This document shows, piece after piece, positions 13,369 through 21,395 of a DNA stretch of 64,000 bases (positions are counted from its first letter, which is position 1; each line of letters begins with the position of its first letter). The notes beneath the pieces are model-generated. The model was not told the DNA's origin, did not search any database, and was given only the letters and a program-made list of their open reading frames with translations. The translations under genes were made by a program, and so were the position numbers. Source of the stretch: Stieleria marina (GTDB lineage Bacteria; Planctomycetota; Planctomycetia; Pirellulales; Pirellulaceae); the NCBI GenBank assembly GCA_007741555.1, contig CP036526.1, positions 3,658,001 to 3,722,000 on the forward strand, written 5' to 3'.

Positions 13369-13740
13369 ATGAAAACCACAACCGAAAACCGATCCAAAAC
13401 CGTGACCACCGTCGCGGCCAGGATCGCTGGCGAAGACATCGCCAAAGGTGACTACGTCACCATCCTCAGCGAGATCATCGAGCTTCCGTCCTACCTATGG
13501 AGCTGCTCGGGCATCTCGCAACCCATCGACGAACTCGTTCGACTTCGCTACCTGCCAAACGCAGCCGGCGAACCGCACAAAGTCGTTGCAGTTTGCTTGC
13601 CGTTCGTTTACGCGAAGCGACCCAAGGGAAACCTGATCGCTTTCGACACACGACAGCAGCAACTCGTCCGGCTCGACCGAGACAACGGCCGTTCCCTTTG
13701 GAAACAAATGGGAAAGACCACCAAGAAGAAAACGAAATAG
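13369..13740 (+). CDS. Hypothetical protein encoded within the Y-RNA array
   Basis: A 123-residue basic protein (MKTTTENRSKTVTT start; KKKTK at the C-terminus). The middle reads like a small beta-rich domain: EDIAKGDYVTILSEIIELPSYLW, then PHKVVAVCLPFVYAKRPKGNLIAFDTRQQQLVRL. No signal peptide, membrane segment or recognised family. The start ATG 13369 has no strong Shine-Dalgarno (GGAAAC nearby). Unit 7 begins ten bases after the stop, so gene and RNAs are probably on one transcript. The basic tail and position suggest an RNA-binding partner of the Y RNAs or the TROVE protein; this is inference. Confidence 0.7.
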   Translation: MKTTTENRSKTVTTVAARIAGEDIAKGDYVTILSEIIELPSYLWSCSGISQPIDELVRLRYLPNAAGEPHKVVAVCLPFVYAKRPKGNLIAFDTRQQQLVRLDRDNGRSLWKQMGKTTKKKTK

Positions 13741-13749
13741 AAAGCGCAC

Positions 13750-13905
13750 ACGATCGACTGCCGATGCGGAGTACATGCTTCAGGAGCCGGATGTCGTGGG
13801 TTCGAGTCCCACCGCCCCAACTTTCTCTCGGGAACTCAGGGGCGTAGCTCAGTGGTAGAGCGCCGTAAAACCCTCTGGTCACAACTTCGTCGATCGCGTT
13901 TTTTT
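13750..13905 (+). ncRNA. Y-RNA-like unit 7, tRNA module with long acceptor loop
   Basis: Outer stem CGATCGAC/GTCGATCG then CG and seven T. Motifs CTGCCGATGCGGAGTACAT and CTCTGGTCACAACTTCG. Interior: small hairpin GCT-TCAGG-AGC, T arm GTGGG-TTCGAGT-CCCAC, acceptor CGCCCC/GGGGCG with a 20-base loop instead of a tetraloop, TA, and a complete D arm GCTCAGTGGTAGAGC. Joined after the D arm like units 4 and 6. Confidence 0.82.
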
Positions 13906-13934
13906 GCATCACTACTTCAACATACATCGAAACA

Positions 13935-14058
13935 CACTCGGCTGCCGGTTCGGAGTACATGGCAAATGACCGAAAGGTCTAGCGGGTTCAAGTCCCGCCC
14001 CGTCCGCTTGGAAACAAACCGGACGGGTTCTCTGACCACCACTTCGCCGAGTGCTTTT
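13935..14058 (+). ncRNA. Y-RNA-like unit 8, lacking the D arm
   Basis: Outer stem CACTCGGC/GCCGAGTG then CTTTT. Motifs CTGCCG, TTCGGAGTACAT and TTCTCTGACCACCACTTCG. Interior: hairpin GACC-GAAA-GGTC, T arm GCGGG-TTCAAGT-CCCGC, acceptor CCCGTCCG/CGGACGGG with a 13-base loop; the 3' motif follows at once, so there is no D arm. Confidence 0.8.
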
Positions 14059-14088
14059 CGATTCGACAACACAAAACCATCGTGCTGC

Positions 14089-14118
14089 GAAACGGCCCCA
14101 CTTCGTTCGGGGCGTTTC
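14089..14118 (+). other. Strong hairpin between Y-RNA units 8 and 9
   Basis: GAAACGGCCCC and GGGGCGTTTC pair with one bulged G around a 9-base loop. No T-run follows. It may be a processing site or structural spacer. Confidence 0.45.
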
Positions 14119-14136
14119 CACGCGGTGGCAAGACAC

Positions 14137-14283
14137 ACGACCCGACTGCCGGAGTGGAGTACATAAGAGTTCGATTCCCTTCGTCGCCGCTGTACATCGA
14201 GACCCAGCCGTACTGGCTGGTCAATAAACGGCGATGTGGCTCATTTGGGAGCCACCTCTGCACCAAACCTCGTCGGATCGTTT
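14137..14283 (+). ncRNA. Y-RNA-like unit 9, extra hairpin on the acceptor stem
   Basis: Outer stem ACGACCCGAC/GTCGGATCGT with one mismatch, then TTT. Motifs CTGCCGGAGTGGAGTACAT and CTCTGCACCAAACCTCG. Interior: weak T arm with loop TTCGATT, no anticodon-like hairpin, acceptor CGTCGCCG/CGGCGATG whose loop holds a further hairpin CCAGCC-GTACT-GGCTGG, TG, and D arm GGCTCATTTGGGAGCC. Last unit, about 80 bases before the TROVE gene. Confidence 0.78.
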
Positions 14284-14362
14284 ACTTCGTCGTAGCGTGG
14301 GCTTCCAGCCTGCCGCGACTGCACACGCAGGCTAACAACCTGCATTACTCAGGAGGTCAAAC

Positions 14363-16021
14363 ATGGCCAACAAGTCTCTATTCCAAAGCATCACCAGCGT
14401 CCTGCCACGAGCGACTGTCGTTAACGAAGCAGGCGGACCAGCGTACAAGATGTCAGCGAAGCACGCGCTCGCCCAAATGGCGGCGACCGGCACGTTCGGC
14501 AACGTCTACTATGCGTCCGCGCAAAACCAACTCGACGCGATGCGAAAGCTGATCGACGAGATCGACGACAACGAGTTCCTGGCAAAGCTGGCCGTCTACT
14601 CACGTGAGCGTGCTTACATGAAGGACATGCCGGCGGCGCTCTTGGTCGTACTGTCGACGCGAGACACCAAGCTCATGCACCAAGTCTTCGACCGAGTCGC
14701 GGACAACGGCCGCGTTCTGCGCACCGTTTTCCAAATGACTCGTTCAGGACAGTTTGGTCGCAAGAGCCTGTCGTCTTCGCTGCAGCGTGCGTTCCAACGT
14801 TGGCTGAACGACGCGTCTGTTGGCAAGTTGCTTTCAGCTTCGATCGGAAACGACCCAAGCCTGCGAGATATCTTGCGAATGGCACGTCCAACGCCGAAGG
14901 ATGACGCACGTCGTGCGCTGTTCGGATGGCTAACCGATAAGTCAGTCGAAAAGTGGGCTCCAGCAACGGAGACCGACTTGCCGGCGACGGTTCAGTCACT
15001 GATCGCGTACCGCGGCGCCGACACGGCCGAGGCACAGACGTTGATCGCGGGCGACTTGCAGGTTCGTTGGGACTTGCTGGCCGACGCGGCCAAGGGTCCG
15101 CTCGTCTGGAAGGCAATTGCCCGACAGATGGGACCGCAAGCACTGCGTATGAACCTCAACACGCTACTGCGTCACGACGCATTCAAGAAGCCTGGAATCC
15201 TCGGATTCGCAGGAACAGACAACGCGATGATCGATTACGTGGCCAGCCAACTGGCTGACCGCGACGCGATCGCCCGCAGCCGTCAGTTCCCGTACCAGTT
15301 CCTGGCCGCTTACATAAACGCATCGGACGAGGTTCCAAGCAAGATCAAGACGGCGTTGCATGACGCTGCCGAGATCGCGTGCGGAAACGTGCCAAAGCTT
15401 CCAGGCCCAGTCATCATCGGACTCGACACGTCAGGTTCGATGGGCTGCGCTGTTACAGGCAACCGTGGTCGCGGTGGAACGTCGAAGATGCGATGCGTCG
15501 ATGTTGCGGCTCTGTTCGCAGCAGCGATCCTGCGTCGCAACCCAGACAGCGTCGTGATTCCATTCGATACACAGGCTTACAAGGTCAAGGTCGATCCAAG
15601 TGATTCGATCTTGTCACTGTCAGCACGCTTGTCGAAGTACGGAGGCGGAGGAACGGACTGCTCGTTGCCATTCGTTGAAGCCAACACGCGATACGCGAAG
15701 CAAGCCTTCGCAGGTATCGTGCTGGTCAGCGACAACGAGAGCTGGATCACCTCGGGACGCCGATACGGCTACGGCCAAAACGGTTCAACAGGAGTGATGA
15801 CCCAGTGGGAGAAGTTCAAGAAGACTCAGCGCGGACACGGCATCGCCGATCCAAAGCTAGTCTGTATTGACATTCAGCCCTACGGGACCAGTCAGGCACC
15901 CGAGCGAGACGACATCCTCAACATCGGCGGCTTCAGTGACGCCGTGTTCAACGTCGTCTCATCGTTCCTAGAAAACGACGCATCCCGCTTCGTCCGCGAA
16001 GTGGAGTCCGTCGAACTGTAA
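14363..16021 (+). CDS. rsr: TROVE/vWA protein, bacterial Ro60 orthologue (Rsr)
   Basis: A 552-residue protein with ribosome site AGGAGG before ATG 14363. Residues 1-340 are the helical-repeat TROVE ring, which in Ro60 family proteins binds Y RNA on its outer face and the 3' ends of misfolded RNAs in its cavity. Residues 345-545 are a von Willebrand factor A domain with an intact MIDAS: DTSGS (355-359), GGTDCSLP and VSDNESW. Length is typical for Rsr. It lies directly downstream of the Y-RNA-like array on the same strand, as in Deinococcus and Salmonella where rsr is next to its Y RNA genes. In those bacteria Rsr with Y RNA works with PNPase or RNA-repair enzymes; no rtcB, rtcA or pnp is in this window. 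A strong terminator follows. Confidence 0.95.
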   Translation: MANKSLFQSITSVLPRATVVNEAGGPAYKMSAKHALAQMAATGTFGNVYYASAQNQLDAMRKLIDEIDDNEFLAKLAVYSRERAYMKDMPAALLVVLSTRDTKLMHQVFDRVADNGRVLRTVFQMTRSGQFGRKSLSSSLQRAFQRWLNDASVGKLLSASIGNDPSLRDILRMARPTPKDDARRALFGWLTDKSVEKWAPATETDLPATVQSLIAYRGADTAEAQTLIAGDLQVRWDLLADAAKGPLVWKAIARQMGPQALRMNLNTLLRHDAFKKPGILGFAGTDNAMIDYVASQLADRDAIARSRQFPYQFLAAYINASDEVPSKIKTALHDAAEIACGNVPKLPGPVIIGLDTSGSMGCAVTGNRGRGGTSKMRCVDVAALFAAAILRRNPDSVVIPFDTQAYKVKVDPSDSILSLSARLSKYGGGGTDCSLPFVEANTRYAKQAFAGIVLVSDNESWITSGRRYGYGQNGSTGVMTQWEKFKKTQRGHGIADPKLVCIDIQPYGTSQAPERDDILNIGGFSDAVFNVVSSFLENDASRFVREVESVEL

Positions 16022-16056
16022 GTTTCTGTGCACACCACAGCGACGAACAAAAGCCG

Positions 16057-16096
16057 AAACGCCCGCGGAGGAGAAGTCCCCCGCGGGCGTTTTCTG
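16057..16096 (+). terminator. Rho-independent terminator after rsr
   Basis: A 12-bp GC-rich stem AAACGCCCGCGG / CCGCGGGCGTTT with a 12-base loop, leading into TTTCTGTTTC. It ends the RNA island transcript. The 295 bases from here to hsdR hold no gene or obvious promoter. Confidence 0.85.
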
Positions 16097-16390
16097 TTTC
16101 TACACTGAACCGAACAACTTCACCCCGTTCCAAGTCATCGACTTGTGAATCAGGAAATGAATACGAGGATATCTTCTCTAGCGGCCAGCAGAGCTTTTGC
16201 TGGATAGGGTGGGCCTTCGTGGTGATGGCAGCCGCAGTCCGGCAGAGCTATACTATCTGCCCGTAGGAAATTGACAATCCAAATGGGGCAAGGATCTGGT
16301 CAGGGTTCCCGTCGGATTGACAGGAAAAAGCGTTGCAAGCCCCTGCACGAGACACTCTGGCTGTGATTGCCGGAGGGCTATTTAAGTTGA

Positions 16391-19300
16391 ATGAACGATT
16401 CATCCATCACATCACCGAACTTCAGATTCCTGTCGCATCACAATGATGCGCTATTGCGGCTGGCAGCTTTTGCCGAACGCTACGTCTTTGAAGACCCGAA
16501 CACGGCTCTGATCAAGATCCGGCAGTTAGCGGAAGGCCTAGCAAAGGGCGTCGCCGCCCAGGTCGGCATAGCGTTCGGACCAGAAGACACATTCCGGGAC
16601 ATTGAGCGGAGTCTTCGTGATCGTGGGCTCTTGGATCAATCGCTGCACCAAATCATGCGATCGGTCCGCCTTGCGGGAAACGAAGCGGTACACGAACTCG
16701 CCGGAACGCGGCGCGAGGCATTTCATAAGCTCAAGCTGGTTCGCCAACTTGCTGTTTGGTTCCACAAAACCGTAACGGGTAACACTAAGTTCAAAGCTGG
16801 CCCATTTACCCCGCCACCGAACCCTGCCGACGCGGATGAAACGCTAAAAGATGAGTTGCACCAACTCCGCGAGTCGCTCGCCAATAAGCAGGCGGAGCTT
16901 GAAGGGATTCAGCTGAAGGCGGATGAATTAGCCGCGAGGGTCGAAGAAGCGAAAGCAAAAGCCGCAGTGGCTTTCGCCAACGAACAGGCTGCGATGGAGT
17001 TGGCCGCAGAGACGGAGGAATCCGCTGCCCAGCGAATCAAAGAGTACGAACAGCTGCTCGCCGACGTTGCTCAAGAGCAAGCGAAGAAAACGCCGGCTGA
17101 ACAAGAGCAGGTCGTGGCGACATCACAGAAGTCGGCCAGAGAACTTGATCTCGATGAGTTTGACACACGAAAGCTAATTGACGATCAGCTTCGCGAAGCA
17201 GGCTGGGAAGTCGACACCGCCGAGCTTCGCTACAGCAAGGGTATTCGACCGGCCAAAGGTCGTAACTTGGCAATCGCAGAATGGCCGACCGATGACGGAA
17301 TCGCGGATTATGTGTTATTCGTTGGTCTCAAACCGATTGGTGTCGTAGAAGCCAAACGAAAACGCCGGAATGCGAGGTCCGCGCTCGACCAAGCCCATCG
17401 CTACGCAAAGTCGTTTGCGTCCTCAGAGGATCATCGAGATAACGGTGGTCCTTGGTGCGAATTCAAAATCCCCTTTGCTTTTTCAACCAATGGAAGTCCG
17501 TACCACCGACAACTGATTGACCAAAGCGGAATCTGGTTCCGTGATTTGCGTCTGACCACCAATCACCCGCGAGCATTGGTTGGCTGGTACACGCCTGAAG
17601 GGCTCGAAGACCTCTTGAAGCTAGATTCGGCAACTGCCGACAATCAGCTGCAGCAGGAATCCAGCGATTACCTTCCGTTGCGATACTACCAACGCGAGGC
17701 AATTCAGGCGGTAGAGAAATCCATTGCCGACGGTAAACGCGAGATACTGCTGGCGATGGCTACTGGTACCGGAAAAACGCGAACTGCCATCTGCTTGCTC
17801 TACCGCTTGGTCAAAGCGGCCAGATTCAATCGCATTTTGTTCGTCGTTGACCGTCGATCACTCGGCGAACAAGCCTTTGATTCCTTCAATGACGTCAAGC
17901 TCGAAAACCTGCAATCGTTTCCCGAGATCTACGACGTCAAACAACTTGGCGACATTACTCCTGACCGAGAGACCAAGCTTCACATCAGCACCATTCAGGC
18001 GATGGTGCACCGGATCGTCGATGGAGAAGATGAGACAAACCCGTTCCCAGTTGACCAGTACGACTGCATCGTTGTCGACGAGTGCCACCGCGGGTACATC
18101 CTCGACAAGGAGATGAACGATCAAGAGCTCACCTACCGAGACCAGTTGGATTATGTATCGAAGTACCGCCGAGTGCTCGATCACTTCGATTCCGTTCGGA
18201 TCGGCCTGACCGCAACCCCTGCACTTCATACGAGTGACATTTTCGGAAAGCCAGTATACGAGTACAGCTACCGAAAGGCCGTCATTGATAAGAACCTTGT
18301 CGACCACGAACCTCCGTTCATTATCAAGACGGAGCTTTCCGAAAAGGGATTGGAATGGAAAGCTGGCGATCAAGTCAAAGTATTCGACACCTTCACCAAA
18401 AGCATCTCCACCGAGCAAACACCTGACGAAATCAAGATCGACATCGAGGGATTCAACTCCGTCGCGATCACTGAACCGTTTAACGAAGCGGTCTGCGGAG
18501 TGTTGGCTAAATACATTGACCCGTTCTTGCCCGGCAAGACGCTCATTTTCTGTGTCCGAGACTCGCATGCCGATACGGTTGTTCGACTGCTGACGGATGC
18601 CTTGGAAGATGAGCACGGATCCTTGCCTCACGACACCGTCAAGAAGATCACCGGAGATGTGGATCGCACTTCGGAGGCGATCCGGCGTTTCAAGAATGAA
18701 TCGGCACCCAAGATCGTGGTCACCGTCGACTTACTGACGACTGGAATCGACGTGCCGTCAATAACGAACATCGTCTTCCTGCGATGCACTAAGAGTCGCA
18801 TCTTGTTCGAGCAGATGATCGGCCGAGCAACTCGTTTGTGCGAAGACCTTCACGGCGTTGGCGAAGACAAAGAGTACTTCCATATTTATGACGCAGTGGG
18901 GATCTATGAGAAGCTGCAAAACCACACGGATATGAAGCCCGTTGTGGCGTCACCGAAAACCAGTTTTGCAAAACTGGTTGGCTATCTCGCATCTGAGTCC
19001 GATTCAGAAATTCTGGCAGACATCCAAGACCAAGTGGTGTCGAAGTTGCGTCGCAAAGCGAAGTCGATATTGCAGAAATGGCCTGATCAGTTCAGCGAAT
19101 TAGCTGGTGGTGATCCGGAGTCCGTCGCTGAAACTCTTTCAGCAATGTCGCCCGAGGAGCTAAAGGCTTGGTTCGAGAGCCGCTCCATTCTTGTGACAGA
19201 GTTGGACCGGACTCGCCCTGGCGGAACGATGTTAGTTTCCGAAGAAACCGACCGAGCCTACGAAATCCAGCGCGGATACGGCAACGGGCAACGACCAGAC

Positions 19301-19798
19301 GACTACCTAGAATCGTTTCGATCGTTTCTGGCCGAGAACATGGAAACGATTCCTGCTCTGTTGCTCGTGACCCAGCGTCCTCGGGAGCTCACGCGGAAAG
19401 ATCTACTTAACCTGCAAATGCAGCTTGCCCAGAATGGTTTCTCGGAGACAACCATCAAAGCCGCCGTTCGGGACTCGACGAATCAAGATATCGCCGCGAG
19501 TATCATCGGATTCGTCCGGCATGCGATGCTAGATGAGCCATTGATCGCATATGAGGATCGCGTCGACCTTGCGATTCGCCGGATCCTGGGTTCTCAAGCG
19601 TGGCAGCCGCGACAGCGTCAATGGCTGGAGCGGATCGGCAAGCAGATCAAAGAAAACGTGGTGGTGGATCAAGATATTTTGAACAGTGGAGCCTTCAAAG
19701 ACCAAGGAGGCTTCGCGCGACTCAACAAAGTTTTCGGGGGTCGCCTTGATGAACTATTGCGTCAGATCGTCGACGACGTTTGGCAAACGGCAACCTAG
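16391..19798 (+). CDS. hsdR: Type I restriction enzyme, R subunit
   Basis: A 1135-residue HsdR of the EcoEI-type family: N-terminal helical domain, a coiled coil (about 150-240), PD-(D/E)XK nuclease (GIADYVLF...VVEAKRK near 318), then an SF2 translocase with Walker A ATGTGKT (about 457), DECH (about 561), LTATP and the QMIGRATR motif, and the EcoEI_R C-terminal region. It cleaves DNA after ATP-driven translocation when recruited by HsdM/HsdS to unmethylated sites. No frameshift is seen. It leads the restriction operon, with hsdM 100 bases downstream. Confidence 0.95.
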   Translation: MNDSSITSPNFRFLSHHNDALLRLAAFAERYVFEDPNTALIKIRQLAEGLAKGVAAQVGIAFGPEDTFRDIERSLRDRGLLDQSLHQIMRSVRLAGNEAVHELAGTRREAFHKLKLVRQLAVWFHKTVTGNTKFKAGPFTPPPNPADADETLKDELHQLRESLANKQAELEGIQLKADELAARVEEAKAKAAVAFANEQAAMELAAETEESAAQRIKEYEQLLADVAQEQAKKTPAEQEQVVATSQKSARELDLDEFDTRKLIDDQLREAGWEVDTAELRYSKGIRPAKGRNLAIAEWPTDDGIADYVLFVGLKPIGVVEAKRKRRNARSALDQAHRYAKSFASSEDHRDNGGPWCEFKIPFAFSTNGSPYHRQLIDQSGIWFRDLRLTTNHPRALVGWYTPEGLEDLLKLDSATADNQLQQESSDYLPLRYYQREAIQAVEKSIADGKREILLAMATGTGKTRTAICLLYRLVKAARFNRILFVVDRRSLGEQAFDSFNDVKLENLQSFPEIYDVKQLGDITPDRETKLHISTIQAMVHRIVDGEDETNPFPVDQYDCIVVDECHRGYILDKEMNDQELTYRDQLDYVSKYRRVLDHFDSVRIGLTATPALHTSDIFGKPVYEYSYRKAVIDKNLVDHEPPFIIKTELSEKGLEWKAGDQVKVFDTFTKSISTEQTPDEIKIDIEGFNSVAITEPFNEAVCGVLAKYIDPFLPGKTLIFCVRDSHADTVVRLLTDALEDEHGSLPHDTVKKITGDVDRTSEAIRRFKNESAPKIVVTVDLLTTGIDVPSITNIVFLRCTKSRILFEQMIGRATRLCEDLHGVGEDKEYFHIYDAVGIYEKLQNHTDMKPVVASPKTSFAKLVGYLASESDSEILADIQDQVVSKLRRKAKSILQKWPDQFSELAGGDPESVAETLSAMSPEELKAWFESRSILVTELDRTRPGGTMLVSEETDRAYEIQRGYGNGQRPDDYLESFRSFLAENMETIPALLLVTQRPRELTRKDLLNLQMQLAQNGFSETTIKAAVRDSTNQDIAASIIGFVRHAMLDEPLIAYEDRVDLAIRRILGSQAWQPRQRQWLERIGKQIKENVVVDQDILNSGAFKDQGGFARLNKVFGGRLDELLRQIVDDVWQTAT

Positions 19799-19898
19799 GT
19801 CTTCAACCGCAAAGGAACTTGTGAAAGATCCCAAGCGTTCCATCAGCGAAGTTTAACAGCTTTCCCTACGAAAACAGCAACAACAAGAAAACTCTCCT

Positions 19899-21395
19899 TT
19901 GAACACTACAGACATCGTCGGGAAGCTTTGGAATCTCTGTCACATCCTTCGTGACGATGGGATCACCTACCAGGAATACGTCAACGAGCTCAGTTACCTG
20001 CTGTTCCTGAAGATGATGCAGGAAACAAGCCAGGAATCCGAGTTGCCGCCAAATCAAACTTGGAGCCAATTGACGTCTCAAGAAGGCATCGAACAACTGA
20101 CGTACTACCGCGCGATGTTGGTTGACCTGGGATCCAACGGTAGCGACCGCGTGAAGGGCATTTTCGCGAATGCAAATACATCGCTTCGCAAGCCTCGTAA
20201 TCTTGCGAAACTCGTTCAGAGCATCGACGACCTCGACTGGTACGAAGCGACCTCGACAGATGGCGAATCGGAAGGCGACAATCTAGGTGACATGTATGAG
20301 GGCTTGCTAGAACGCAATGCAAGCGAAAAGAAATCCGGTGCGGGCCAGTACTTTACGCCCCGGCCCTTGATCGAGTGCATGGTGAACTGCGTCAAGCCAC
20401 TGGTTGGCGAGGTCATCCAGGATCCCGCAGCCGGTACCGGCGGTTTTCTGATCACGGCTCACCGCTACCTACGCGAACATCAGGACTTTCCATGGGCGTT
20501 TAAGACCGAGCAGCAGGATTTTCAAAAGCGAAACGCCTATTACGCGATCGAGTTGGTGCCTGATACTCACCGACTGTTGTTGATGAACTGTTTGCTGAAT
20601 GGCGTTAGCGGCCACTTGCTAAGTGATGATGCGCTCGGGTCACGCGGCCAAACGCTCCCCAAAGCGGACGTCATCCTTACCAATCCACCCTTTGGCACCA
20701 AACGCGGTGGCGGTCGTCCCACACGTGACGATTTCACGTTCGTCACGGGTAATAAGCAACTGGCGTTCCTGCAACACATCTATCGCGGGCTGAAGCCCGG
20801 CGGCCGAGCGGCAGTCGTGCTGCCGGACAACGTCCTCTTCGAGGAAGGCGTGGGCACGAAAATCCGGGCCGACCTGATGGATAAGTGCAACTTGCACACA
20901 ATCCTCAGGCTCCCCACGGGCATCTTTTACGCACAGGGCGTGAAGACCAACGTGCTGTTCTTCACACGCGGCAAAATCGACACCGGTAATACCAAAAAGA
21001 CGTGGGTCTATGACCTACGGACCAACATGCCCGCCTTCGGCAAGCGGACGCCGCTGACGCACGAGCACTTCAAAGAGTTCGAGAAGTGTTACGGGAAGAA
21101 GTCCGATGGCACAAGCAAGCGGACCGAACGAACCGGCGGAAAACGCTCCTGCCCAGCTATCTATGACGACGACACCGTCTACGAAGGCGAGGAAAGCCGT
21201 TTCCGCTGCTTCACGCGAGACTTCGTATCCGAGCGAGGCGACAACCTCGACATCAGTTGGCTCAAAGACGAGGACTCGACGGGATCAGCCGATCTCCCCG
21301 AGCCGGACGAGATCGCAGCGATGATCCGTGAGCGTCTGAGCGAGGCACTCTCCGAAATGGACGCCCTCACCGAGCTGCTGGAGCCGACCAAATGA
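19899..21395 (+). CDS. hsdM: Type I restriction-modification system, M subunit
   Basis: A 498-residue N6-adenine methyltransferase. The N-terminal HsdM helical domain (DIVGKLWNLCHILRDDG) is followed by AdoMet motif I DPAAGTGGFL (about 175) and catalytic NPPF (about 261). The first in-frame start is TTG 19899, with no ATG upstream in a fitting place. It ends with a 4-base overlap on hsdS. Its product protects host DNA and supplies the core of the restriction complex. Confidence 0.95.
   Translation: MNTTDIVGKLWNLCHILRDDGITYQEYVNELSYLLFLKMMQETSQESELPPNQTWSQLTSQEGIEQLTYYRAMLVDLGSNGSDRVKGIFANANTSLRKPRNLAKLVQSIDDLDWYEATSTDGESEGDNLGDMYEGLLERNASEKKSGAGQYFTPRPLIECMVNCVKPLVGEVIQDPAAGTGGFLITAHRYLREHQDFPWAFKTEQQDFQKRNAYYAIELVPDTHRLLLMNCLLNGVSGHLLSDDALGSRGQTLPKADVILTNPPFGTKRGGGRPTRDDFTFVTGNKQLAFLQHIYRGLKPGGRAAVVLPDNVLFEEGVGTKIRADLMDKCNLHTILRLPTGIFYAQGVKTNVLFFTRGKIDTGNTKKTWVYDLRTNMPAFGKRTPLTHEHFKEFEKCYGKKSDGTSKRTERTGGKRSCPAIYDDDTVYEGEESRFRCFTRDFVSERGDNLDISWLKDEDSTGSADLPEPDEIAAMIRERLSEALSEMDALTELLEPTK

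Noticed and set aside
12093-14283. CRISPR array
   Set aside because: Repeat units are 75-170 bases with internal structure and paired ends, not short direct repeats with unique spacers.
6340-16100. RNA-repair genes rtcB, rtcA or rtcR with the Ro locus
   Set aside because: No ligase, cyclase or sigma-54 activator sequence is found in the island; only Rsr, the SPFH protein and small proteins are present.
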